Positions 8,202-14,406 of a DNA stretch of 21,085 nucleotides are shown here, one piece after another. Position numbers and translations under genes: made by a program. Within the stretch, counting starts at the first letter, position 1, and each line of letters begins with the position of its first letter. Below the pieces are notes generated by a model. The model was not told the DNA's origin and did not search any database. It saw nothing but the letters and a program-made list of their open reading frames with translations. Source of the stretch: Euryarchaeota archaeon UBA10 (GTDB taxonomy: Archaea; Thermoplasmatota; Poseidoniia; Poseidoniales; Poseidoniaceae); NCBI GenBank assembly GCA_002498185.1, contig DAGO01000020.1, positions 1 through 21,085 of the forward strand, read 5' to 3'.

Positions 8202-9689
8202 ATGCTAAAGCGTACTCTCGTCGCAAACCGCGGTGAGATAGCATGCCGTATCCTACGAGCATGCCGTGAAGCTGGGATAGAAGGGGTCGCCATATATGCT
8301 TCAAACGATGCAGGTACACTATTCACCGAATTAGCAGATATCTCAGTACAACTCGAGGGAGAAGGCCTTGCAGAGACCTATCTCAATCAAGAACAGATTC
8401 TACAAATTGCTATCGATACAGGGTGCGATTCAATTCACCCTGGATTCGGATTCTTGTCAGAGCGTGCGGATTTCGCTCAAGCAGTGATGGATTCAGGCTT
8501 AATTTGGGTTGGCCCTTCTCCTGATGCTATAACAAAAATGGGCGACAAAATGACTGCTCGTATCACCATGAAAGAAGCTGGAGTGCCCGTTATACCAGGT
8601 GAGGAAGTAACCGGAGGTCTCGACGAAGTATTGCAGATTGCACCTTCAGTTGGCTATCCATTGCTTCTGAAAGCGACCGCTGGAGGCGGTGGCAAAGGTA
8701 TGCGCGCTGTTCACAGGCAAGAAGACCTAGAAAGCGAAGCAAGGGCTGCTATGAGAGAGGCTCTCAATGCATTTGGCGATGATAGAATATACGTCGAGAG
8801 ATTGCTAACCGGCAGCCGTCACATTGAGATTCAAGTACTAGCTGACAAGTATGGCAAAACCATACACCTCGGCGAAAGAGAATGCAGTGTTCAAAGAAGA
8901 CATCAGAAGGTATTCGAAGAATCTCCCAGCGTTGCACTGGATGCAGAATTGCGTGAAGCGATGGGTGAAGCAGCTTGTGCTGCAGCCCGCGCTGTATTCT
9001 ACGAAGGAGCAGGCACGGTTGAATTTCTAGTCACTCCTGATGGCGAGTTCTTCTTCTTGGAAATGAATACCAGAATACAGGTCGAGCATCCGGTGACTGA
9101 AATGGTTACAGGCGTTGACTTGGTACGTGAACAACTCAGAATCGCTGGAGGCCAGCCAATGAGTTGCGGACCTCTGAACATGCGAGGTCATGCTATCGAA
9201 GTTAGACTGTACGCTGAAGACCCATCCAACAATTTCCTACCAGCGATTGGAGAATTGAAGAAATTCATTGCCCCATCAGGGCCAGGTGTTCGCCTTGATA
9301 CTGGTGTGCGTGAGGGCGATGCAGTAACGCCTGATTATGACCCGATGCTTGCTAAATTGATCGTCTGGGCCCCTTCAAGAGAAGAGGCATTGCAGAGAAT
9401 GGGGCGTGCACTGGACGAGTTTGTTGTCCTTGGTTGTACTACCAATGTCAGATTCTTGCGAGAATTGTGTACCAATCAAGATGTGGTTGACGGATGGACC
9501 ACAACCGACATGATTGACAGACTGTGGCCTGACGGCTGGAACCCCAACATCAGCGAGCAAATGAGCAATGCAGGATTACTAGTCGCAGCTGCATGCGAAT
9601 CGACAAATCACGGACGTGTTCTGACTTCCTCCGGAGAAAGTTCAGCAATCCCGTCTCCATTTTCAACAATTAACAGGAGGTTCCCTTGA
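8202..9689 (+). CDS. Biotin carboxylase subunit of acyl-CoA carboxylase (split alpha chain)
   Basis: A 495-residue ATP-grasp biotin carboxylase that carboxylates carrier-bound biotin using ATP and bicarbonate. It begins with the family N-terminus LVANRGEIACRI. The glycine-rich ATP loop KATAGGGGKGMR is at 157-168. HLGERECSVQRRHQK and the metal and catalytic segment EMNTRIQVEHPVTE (287-300) are intact, and VRLYAEDPSNNFLP marks the C-terminal biotin carboxylase domain. It ends after about 495 residues, where single-chain methylcrotonyl-CoA carboxylase alpha (about 650-700) would continue into the carrier domain; that domain is the next gene. The last 35 residues are low-complexity and hydrophilic (rich in S, N and T). 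Start codon is ATG at 8202, 4 bases after the hydratase stop. Its stop shares one base with the next start, implying coupled translation. Confidence 0.9.
   Translation: MLKRTLVANRGEIACRILRACREAGIEGVAIYASNDAGTLFTELADISVQLEGEGLAETYLNQEQILQIAIDTGCDSIHPGFGFLSERADFAQAVMDSGLIWVGPSPDAITKMGDKMTARITMKEAGVPVIPGEEVTGGLDEVLQIAPSVGYPLLLKATAGGGGKGMRAVHRQEDLESEARAAMREALNAFGDDRIYVERLLTGSRHIEIQVLADKYGKTIHLGERECSVQRRHQKVFEESPSVALDAELREAMGEAACAAARAVFYEGAGTVEFLVTPDGEFFFLEMNTRIQVEHPVTEMVTGVDLVREQLRIAGGQPMSCGPLNMRGHAIEVRLYAEDPSNNFLPAIGELKKFIAPSGPGVRLDTGVREGDAVTPDYDPMLAKLIVWAPSREEALQRMGRALDEFVVLGCTTNVRFLRELCTNQDVVDGWTTTDMIDRLWPDGWNPNISEQMSNAGLLVAAACESTNHGRVLTSSGESSAIPSPFSTINRRFP
9675..9681 (+). promoter_or_regulatory. 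Ribosome binding site deciding the biotin carrier start
   Basis: AGGAGGT lies 7 bases before the ATG at 9689 and only 4 bases before the in-frame TTG at 9686, so it favours the ATG. It lies inside the biotin carboxylase reading frame and is the strongest site in this operon, which would suit extra carrier production. Confidence 0.75.
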
Positions 9690-10135
9690 TGGAATTCAAA
9701 ACCTCTGAAGGGCGCATCGAAATCGATGCTAAGCGCACCGGTTCAGCCTTCACACATGAAGGAATGACAATTCACACTGGAGATGAATTGTGGCTGGAAA
9801 TCGATGGAAGAAAACACAAGGCAGTAGCAACCAAAGTTGGAGATGTCTGGTGGGTTCATGTCAATGGCCACACAATGCAATTCGAAGTAATCGAGCCGGG
9901 TGCCTCATCCTCAGATGATGAGGGAGGCCTAAGTGCGCCAATGCCTGGGAAGATTCTCGAAGTGCATGTTAGCGAAGGTCAAAGCGTAAAATCAGGAGAT
10001 GTTCTGATGGTCATGGAGGCTATGAAAATGGAACACAAAATTGTTGCATCTAGTGACGGCAAAGTAGAATCTATTCACTTCAGAGAAGGTGACCAAGTCC
10101 CTCAAGGCGCTGAACTTCTAAGTCTTGGAGAATAA
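9689..10135 (+). CDS. Biotin carboxyl carrier protein of acyl-CoA carboxylase
   Basis: A 148-residue biotinyl carrier subunit. The C-terminal half (about 78-148) is a biotinyl/lipoyl domain with the biotin attachment motif EAMKMEH; the modified lysine is K113. Residues 1-70 contain beta-type sequence (WLEIDGRKHKAV, VWWVHVNGHTMQFEV), probably the mediating domain that in fused alpha chains docks the carrier to the carboxyltransferase. The two parts are joined by an acidic Ser/Asp/Gly linker at 72-81. The TGATG junction with the biotin carboxylase gene gives a 1-base overlap. The gene ends at 10135, and the opposite-strand gene stops at 10136 with no space between. It supplies the carboxybiotin arm for the LiuB-like transferase. 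Confidence 0.9.
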   Translation: MEFKTSEGRIEIDAKRTGSAFTHEGMTIHTGDELWLEIDGRKHKAVATKVGDVWWVHVNGHTMQFEVIEPGASSSDDEGGLSAPMPGKILEVHVSEGQSVKSGDVLMVMEAMKMEHKIVASSDGKVESIHFREGDQVPQGAELLSLGE

Positions 10136-10495
10136 TTACTCCAGACTTTTGATGTTCGCTTCGATTGTCTCAGCACACGCCTCGAAAACTTCGAGGGATT
10201 GGCCAACAGGGTCTTCTAATTCCCAGTCTGCATCGATTCTGATCATTGGACAACTTACTCCACAACCCATTGAGATGACCATGTCATAGGATTGCCAGTC
10301 GATGTCATCGACAAGCTTTGGATACAATCCTTCAGTGCTAATTCCCCTTGAATCTAGCACTTTCAATGCATTAGCACTGACCTGTGAAGCTGGATGAGTT
10401 CCAGCACTAGCAGCATCATGTCCTAGGCTTCTAGCAATGCCTTCAGCCATCTGAGAGCGGCAAGAGTTTCCAACACACACGAATAGTAGGCGCAT
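10136..10495 (-). CDS. ArsC/low-molecular-weight phosphatase-like protein
   Basis: A 119-residue protein of the low-molecular-weight tyrosine phosphatase fold. The N-terminal P-loop CVGNSCR (C7 to R13) gives the C-x5-R catalytic motif. Thioredoxin-coupled arsenate reductases carry two further redox cysteines; here C78 and C82 occur in MGCGVSCP. WELEDPVGQ supplies the general-acid Asp (D95). This set points to an arsenate reductase-type enzyme rather than a simple phosphatase. The ORF is open for 22 more residues upstream, but that extension runs into the divergent gene, and MRLLFVCVGN is the natural start. No arsenite pump or ArsR regulator is near, so the physiological substrate is unproven. 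The stop abuts the biotin carrier stop. Confidence 0.78.
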   Translation of the reverse strand: MRLLFVCVGNSCRSQMAEGIARSLGHDAASAGTHPASQVSANALKVLDSRGISTEGLYPKLVDDIDWQSYDMVISMGCGVSCPMIRIDADWELEDPVGQSLEVFEACAETIEANIKSLE

Positions 10496-10517
10496 GATGA
10501 GGTCTGCATAGAAGAGG

Positions 10518-10523
10518 CATATG
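10518..10523. promoter_or_regulatory. Possible shared bidirectional TATA-like element
   Basis: The palindrome CATATG sits between two divergent starts, centred about 25.5 bases from the ATG at 10495 (-) and 28.5 bases from the ATG at 10549 (+). Neither start has a clear ribosome binding site, so both could be leaderless transcripts whose TATA box lies about 25-30 bases upstream. This is inference from spacing only. Confidence 0.3.
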
Positions 10524-10548
10524 AACCAATGGCACATAGCCTCAATAG

Positions 10549-10887
10549 ATGTGGAAGCCAATATTGGTCTATACCGTCACTTTCGTGGCGCTATTTGTCG
10601 CCCACATTATCGCTGCAGCAAACGATTTAGATTTGCTTTTCAGAATAATTGCGAGTATCATTACAATCCAGACAATGTTCGCTGGTTTAGTTCTACATTT
10701 ACTAAAGGGAGATGCTCGCCATGCACGCTATCCAGTTATTGCTTTGAGTGCTGGCTTAGGCTGGGCATACGCAGGAATGACTCTAGATTGGATGATTCTA
10801 GCGTGGGTAATTGGAGCAATTTTATTTCAATATGCTACTGAAAAAGGGTTGAAGTACAACAGCCCCGCGCATCAACACGATGGCTGA
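10549..10887 (+). CDS. Small four-TM membrane protein of unknown function
   Basis: A 112-residue hydrophobic protein with about four predicted TM helices, near 3-23, 31-52, 62-78 and 80-96, and a short charged C-terminal tail (KYNSPAHQHDG). A basic loop KGDARHAR at 53-60 separates the second and third helices. I recognise no family. Its last codons overlap the start of the Mrp ATPase gene by 8 bases, so the two are almost certainly co-translated. An alternative upstream reading frame covers the same DNA but lacks membrane-protein character and coding bias. The start has no clear ribosome binding site. A link to the ATPase or DUF971 is suggested only by the overlap. Confidence 0.65.
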   Translation: MWKPILVYTVTFVALFVAHIIAAANDLDLLFRIIASIITIQTMFAGLVLHLLKGDARHARYPVIALSAGLGWAYAGMTLDWMILAWVIGAILFQYATEKGLKYNSPAHQHDG

Positions 10888-11884
10888 TTCACCCGTTAAG
10901 GTAAACCAACCCGGCGATGCACCCGCTGGACCTTCTCCTGAAGAACAAAAGAAGATGGAAGCAGCATACAACCAGATGAAACGCAAGATGGCGATTTCAG
11001 AAATGGGTAAGGCGATTAAGCACAAAATCATGGTACTGTCCGGTAAAGGTGGCGTAGGAAAGTCCACCGTTGCAACAGGATTAGCGCTTTCACTAGCTCA
11101 ACAAGGCCTGAAAGTTGGTCTTCTTGACATCGATATCACCGGGCCTAACGTTCCAAAGATGATGGGACTTAGCGGCCGCAGATTGAATGTAGAAAGCGGT
11201 AGAATTCACCCTGCGCAAGGCCACCTTGGTGTCAAAGTGATTTCGATGGCTTTCTTGTTGGAAGATGAAGACACTCCTGTCGTTTGGCGTGGCCCAATCA
11301 AGTTGGGTGCAATTCAGCAATTTATTGGCGACGTAGATTGGGGAGAATTGGACTACCTAATTATCGACTTCCCGCCAGGTACCTCTGATGAACCGTTGAC
11401 TGTGGCACAAAATCTGCCTGATATTGATGGAATGGTCATTGTAACAACTCCGCAAGATGTTGCACTTCTTGATTCTCGCAAATCAATTACCTTCGCAAAC
11501 TCGCTCAAGGTCGATGTAATAGGAGTAATCGAGAACATGAGCGGTTACACTGTGAGAGGCAAAGCGCCTTCAGGAACCGAAATCGAACTTGCCGCACCGG
11601 GAGGAAAGACGGTGCGTGTTACAGCTGACGACGAAGGCCACTGGGCAGGTACCTTGGACATCTTCAAATCCGGAGGCGGCGAGAAGACCGCTGAAGAATT
11701 TGGTGTTCCATTCCTCGGGAAACTTCCTTTCGACCCAGGCTTTGTCCGTGGAGGAGATGATGGAGTCCACAGAATAGTCTCCGAGCCCGATGGTCCAGCC
11801 TCACTAGCGTTCGCCGAAGTCGTTGCTCAAATACAATCCAAGGTTGAATCCGGTTCAACCGAGAGTGGATTGGAAATTATTTGA
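10880..11884 (+). CDS. Mrp/NBP35-family P-loop ATPase lacking all cysteines
   Basis: A 334-residue ATPase of the Mrp/ApbC/NBP35 group, normally dimeric scaffolds that build and hand on [4Fe-4S] clusters. The deviant Walker A SGKGGVGKST begins at residue 54; DIDITGPNVPKMMG, VVWRGP and LIIDFPPGTSDEPLT are standard family motifs, as is ENMSGY at 218-223. Directly after this, where relatives have the cluster-bridging C-P-x-C, there is none. Instead about 36 residues (roughly 224-259) rich in Gly, Thr and Val with a late Trp form a beta-like insert, then DIFKSGGGEK resumes the normal fold. No cysteine occurs anywhere in the protein. The N-terminal 45 residues are charged and lack the ferredoxin-like cysteines of NBP35 and the DUF59 domain of bacterial Mrp. 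It overlaps the small membrane protein gene and is followed 10 bases later by DUF971. Confidence 0.88.
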   Translation: MADSPVKVNQPGDAPAGPSPEEQKKMEAAYNQMKRKMAISEMGKAIKHKIMVLSGKGGVGKSTVATGLALSLAQQGLKVGLLDIDITGPNVPKMMGLSGRRLNVESGRIHPAQGHLGVKVISMAFLLEDEDTPVVWRGPIKLGAIQQFIGDVDWGELDYLIIDFPPGTSDEPLTVAQNLPDIDGMVIVTTPQDVALLDSRKSITFANSLKVDVIGVIENMSGYTVRGKAPSGTEIELAAPGGKTVRVTADDEGHWAGTLDIFKSGGGEKTAEEFGVPFLGKLPFDPGFVRGGDDGVHRIVSEPDGPASLAFAEVVAQIQSKVESGSTESGLEII

Positions 11885-11889
11885 GGTGA
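11883..11889 (+). promoter_or_regulatory. Ribosome binding site deciding the DUF971 start
   Basis: GAGGTGA overlaps the Mrp stop and lies 5 bases before the ATG at 11895, ruling out the in-frame ORF start at 11823 inside Mrp. Confidence 0.75.
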
Positions 11890-11894
11890 GATTG

Positions 11895-12242
11895 ATGGAT
11901 ATTCCAGAATTGAAGCGTCTTGAGCGCAGAGATGTCGATATGCATCTAACATGGTCAGATGGCACTGAGCATCAAATCACCTATGATGATTTGAGACATG
12001 CTTGTCCTTGTGCAAAGTGCGCACCCCAAAGAAACGACGATAATTCATCCAAGGCACTGAGAAGAACCGTGGAAAGCCTACCTAAAGAAAAGCCAACAGT
12101 GAGGCCTGTTGGCAATTATGCACTAGCATTCGAATGGACAAATGGATGCTCCTCAGGGATTCACAGGTTCGAGAGAATCTGGCGCTTAGGGGAAAAACAA
12201 GATCCAGATAACGGCAAAGCGTACGTACACGGAGCATGGTAA
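11895..12242 (+). CDS. DUF971 (GBBH-like N-terminal) metal-binding domain protein
   Basis: A 115-residue single-domain protein of the DUF971/GBBH-N family, the small domain found at the N-terminus of gamma-butyrobetaine hydroxylase and fused behind the Mrp ATPase in plant HCF101. The family start is visible (MHLTWSDGTEHQITYDDLRHACPCAKC). Cysteines 37, 39 and 42 form the C-x-C-x2-C site that in gamma-butyrobetaine hydroxylase binds zinc with a downstream His. Here the corresponding place, NGCSSGI, has Cys85 instead of His, giving a possible four-cysteine site. The core ends with FERIWRLG. It lies 10 bases after the cysteine-free Mrp homologue with a strong ribosome binding site, so it is probably its working partner in Fe-S delivery. 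That partnership is inferred, not shown. Confidence 0.8.
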   Translation: MDIPELKRLERRDVDMHLTWSDGTEHQITYDDLRHACPCAKCAPQRNDDNSSKALRRTVESLPKEKPTVRPVGNYALAFEWTNGCSSGIHRFERIWRLGEKQDPDNGKAYVHGAW

Positions 12243-12261
12243 AACGCTCTCATAAAGCGTA

Positions 12262-12304
12262 TTTGTCGTAGTAACGCACTTGTATGCCTTTGTGACACGA
12301 CAAA
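12262..12304. repeat. Inverted repeat upstream of the PAP2 fusion gene
   Basis: TTTGTCGT at 12262-12269 is exactly matched by ACGACAAA at 12297-12304, with 27 bases between. It ends just before the AGGAGGT ribosome binding site of the next gene. A smaller ACGCT/AGCGT pair lies at 12244-12260 around CATAA. This 79-base gap holds the only likely promoter between the Mrp/DUF971 operon and the PAP2 gene, so the repeat could be an operator or a 5'-leader stem. Confidence 0.4.
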
Positions 12305-12307
12305 ACT

Positions 12308-12314
12308 AGGAGGT
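12308..12314 (+). promoter_or_regulatory. Ribosome binding site of the PAP2 fusion gene
   Basis: AGGAGGT, 7 bases before the ATG at 12322, is a strong consensus site and fixes that start. Confidence 0.75.
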
Positions 12315-12321
12315 CATTCCA

Positions 12322-14406
12322 ATGGATGGTGTATATCTTACTTGGTTGATTTCCGCATTGGCGATTGGTGTATTGCTGATGCCGCTAATTAAGCCTCCTT
12401 GGGCTAAAGTAACTTCAGACGGTTTCATCGATTTTCTTCGAAGATATTGGTTGCATATCGCAATCGTACTTGTGATTTACAACGCCAAGGATTTCCTAGA
12501 TGAAGTCGATAGAATCCTGATGGCCAATACCGATGGAATGCTCAACATGACTCCATGGATCTACGCTATTGAAGCAGACATGGTATTATGGGTACAAGAG
12601 ACATTTAGAGCAGATTGGCTTACTGCGTTTATGACGCATTTCTATGTTGTAGGATTCATGGTAATTTGCTATGTGTCAATATTCTACTTCGCATACTTCG
12701 ATGACAGATACATGGCTGATAGAATCAGCCTTGCAATTTTTTGGGTCTACATTCTAGCGATTCCATTTTATCTGTTTTTCAACGTACACGTTACTGGAAA
12801 TTATATTCCTGGAATGGAGACATTAGCTTACAATCACACCCCTGAAATCAATGATTGGTTCCATCGCATTGACCCATTGACAAACGGTATGCCAAGTTTG
12901 CATATTGCCTTCCCATTCGCGGTTTGGCTGTGTTTACTCAGGTTCGATACAGATGGGCGATGGACAAATTATCGTAGAATCATTTTCGCATTCGTATTGA
13001 TGACAGCTTTCTGCATTCTTTACTTGGGTATTCATTGGTTCATGGATATAATCGGAGGCATGATTGTTGCCGCTGTTGCAGTAAATATCGCTCACAAACT
13101 CGCAGACCCGTTCTGGAAAATCTTTGACGAGAGAACAATAAATGCCCGATTAGTAACACTCCTGACAAATCCGAAAAGGGCTCTCAATGTAGTGAAATCA
13201 TCCACGAAAAAACAAGTGGAGAAGTTTGCAAAACCTACTAGCAAAGAAACTGGAGTAGTGCTTGCAGTAGTCATGATTGTTATTGCTGGAATTATCACAT
13301 GGGACTTAACCCATCAATCCATTCCAGCAGGTGGTGTTGACGCACCTGTGGGCGTAGAGGCAGCCGACGGTTGGTTGATCACCCTCGATGATAAAGGGGA
13401 CTCAGTTGAATTAGTAGTTCACGATTTATCTAACTTGAATTCAGACATTGAGGTCAATCAACCACAAATGGATGAAAACTCCACTTATGATGTACGTGGC
13501 GATATTTTGGTCATGGCCAATCAAACTACAGCAATGGTCGTCGACTTAACCAAGCCATCTGAAGCAAAGATTACTATGGATGTCGAATCGCCAACAGACC
13601 TAACAATCGTTTCAGACGATTGTTTCGCTTTACTAGAGGATGGCCAGGTAACCTACTGGTCATTTGACGGCCAAGAAAAGGTAGGCCCCACTCCTAGCCA
13701 AGGAGATTCAATCATTCTATTAGAATCCTCGAACGGACAAATCGCACTAGTTTTTGCTAGCGACCCAGATACTGTTCAATTAGGAATCGTAGATGGAGAA
13801 GGATTGATTTCGATTAATGTGAATGCAACAGCAGACCCGGGAGAGGATGAAATTCTCATCGATCAAGGATTAAATGTAGATTTAGAAAATGCAACGATAA
13901 CAGATATTTCGTTCTCCGATAACAAGTTGGCAGCTACTATCGATGTAAACGCAACAACAAGATTGGTTCTACTGGATACGATAACGGGCGATAGTCAGTT
14001 GGTTTCGGACCACAAGTTTGCAGCCTACGATCCACATGTCAACTACGGCGTTCTAATGTTTTCAGCATATACTGAAATCGACCCATTAAACGCTTCAGAC
14101 AAATACACAGACAGAGAAATTTACATTCATGATTTTACTACCAATTTAACAAAACCACTTACTGCGGATAATTTAGACCAGTGGGCACCGATGGTTTTGG
14201 AAGATTATTATGTGTATCAGCAAATGAATGATGACGGTGCAATTAGCGTCGAGGTTCAGGCCAAAGAACCGACACTGCAACCATACTCTTCGAACATTTT
14301 GAAATTTGGAGTAATATTGGTAATCGCATTAGCCTTCATTTACATCATGCAAAAGCAGAGAGAGGCTAATGAATCTAGCCGCCATGGTATCGAACACGCT
14401 TCATGA
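12322..14406 (+). CDS. PAP2-family membrane phosphotransferase fused to an extracellular beta domain
   Basis: A 694-residue membrane protein in two parts. Residues 1-265 have about six TM helices and the PAP2 motifs MPSLH (190-194, catalytic H194) and GIHWFMD (H238, D242), in the arrangement of the inositolphosphorylceramide synthase-like (AUR1-type) PAP2 branch. This suggests transfer or removal of a lipid-linked phosphate group at the outer membrane face. A hydrophilic linker leads to a TM helix near 311-331, then a region of about 325 residues rich in short beta strands with a TolB-like stretch (DREIYIHDFTT), perhaps a beta-propeller. A final TM helix lies near 658-676 with a charged tail. 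Seven N-x-S/T sequons fall within about 386-608, consistent with an N-glycosylated extracellular domain. The gene end overlaps the convergent bud32 by 32 bases. Substrate unknown. Confidence 0.78.
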   Translation: MDGVYLTWLISALAIGVLLMPLIKPPWAKVTSDGFIDFLRRYWLHIAIVLVIYNAKDFLDEVDRILMANTDGMLNMTPWIYAIEADMVLWVQETFRADWLTAFMTHFYVVGFMVICYVSIFYFAYFDDRYMADRISLAIFWVYILAIPFYLFFNVHVTGNYIPGMETLAYNHTPEINDWFHRIDPLTNGMPSLHIAFPFAVWLCLLRFDTDGRWTNYRRIIFAFVLMTAFCILYLGIHWFMDIIGGMIVAAVAVNIAHKLADPFWKIFDERTINARLVTLLTNPKRALNVVKSSTKKQVEKFAKPTSKETGVVLAVVMIVIAGIITWDLTHQSIPAGGVDAPVGVEAADGWLITLDDKGDSVELVVHDLSNLNSDIEVNQPQMDENSTYDVRGDILVMANQTTAMVVDLTKPSEAKITMDVESPTDLTIVSDDCFALLEDGQVTYWSFDGQEKVGPTPSQGDSIILLESSNGQIALVFASDPDTVQLGIVDGEGLISINVNATADPGEDEILIDQGLNVDLENATITDISFSDNKLAATIDVNATTRLVLLDTITGDSQLVSDHKFAAYDPHVNYGVLMFSAYTEIDPLNASDKYTDREIYIHDFTTNLTKPLTADNLDQWAPMVLEDYYVYQQMNDDGAISVEVQAKEPTLQPYSSNILKFGVILVIALAFIYIMQKQREANESSRHGIEHAS

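Noticed and set aside
7864..8319. Reverse-strand open frame of about 151 codons
   Set aside because: It lies opposite the liuC-like and biotin carboxylase genes, spans their junction, and its translation has no recognisable family features.
9903..9923. 7-bp hairpin (CCTCATC/GATGAGG) in the biotin carrier gene
   Set aside because: It falls in the low-complexity Ser/Asp/Gly linker codons, where repetition of GAT/TCA codons produces complementarity by chance.
10521..10841. Forward open frame of about 106 codons rich in Cys, Arg and Ser
   Set aside because: It overlaps the four-TM protein in another frame and has no domain character; the membrane protein frame is longer and couples to Mrp.
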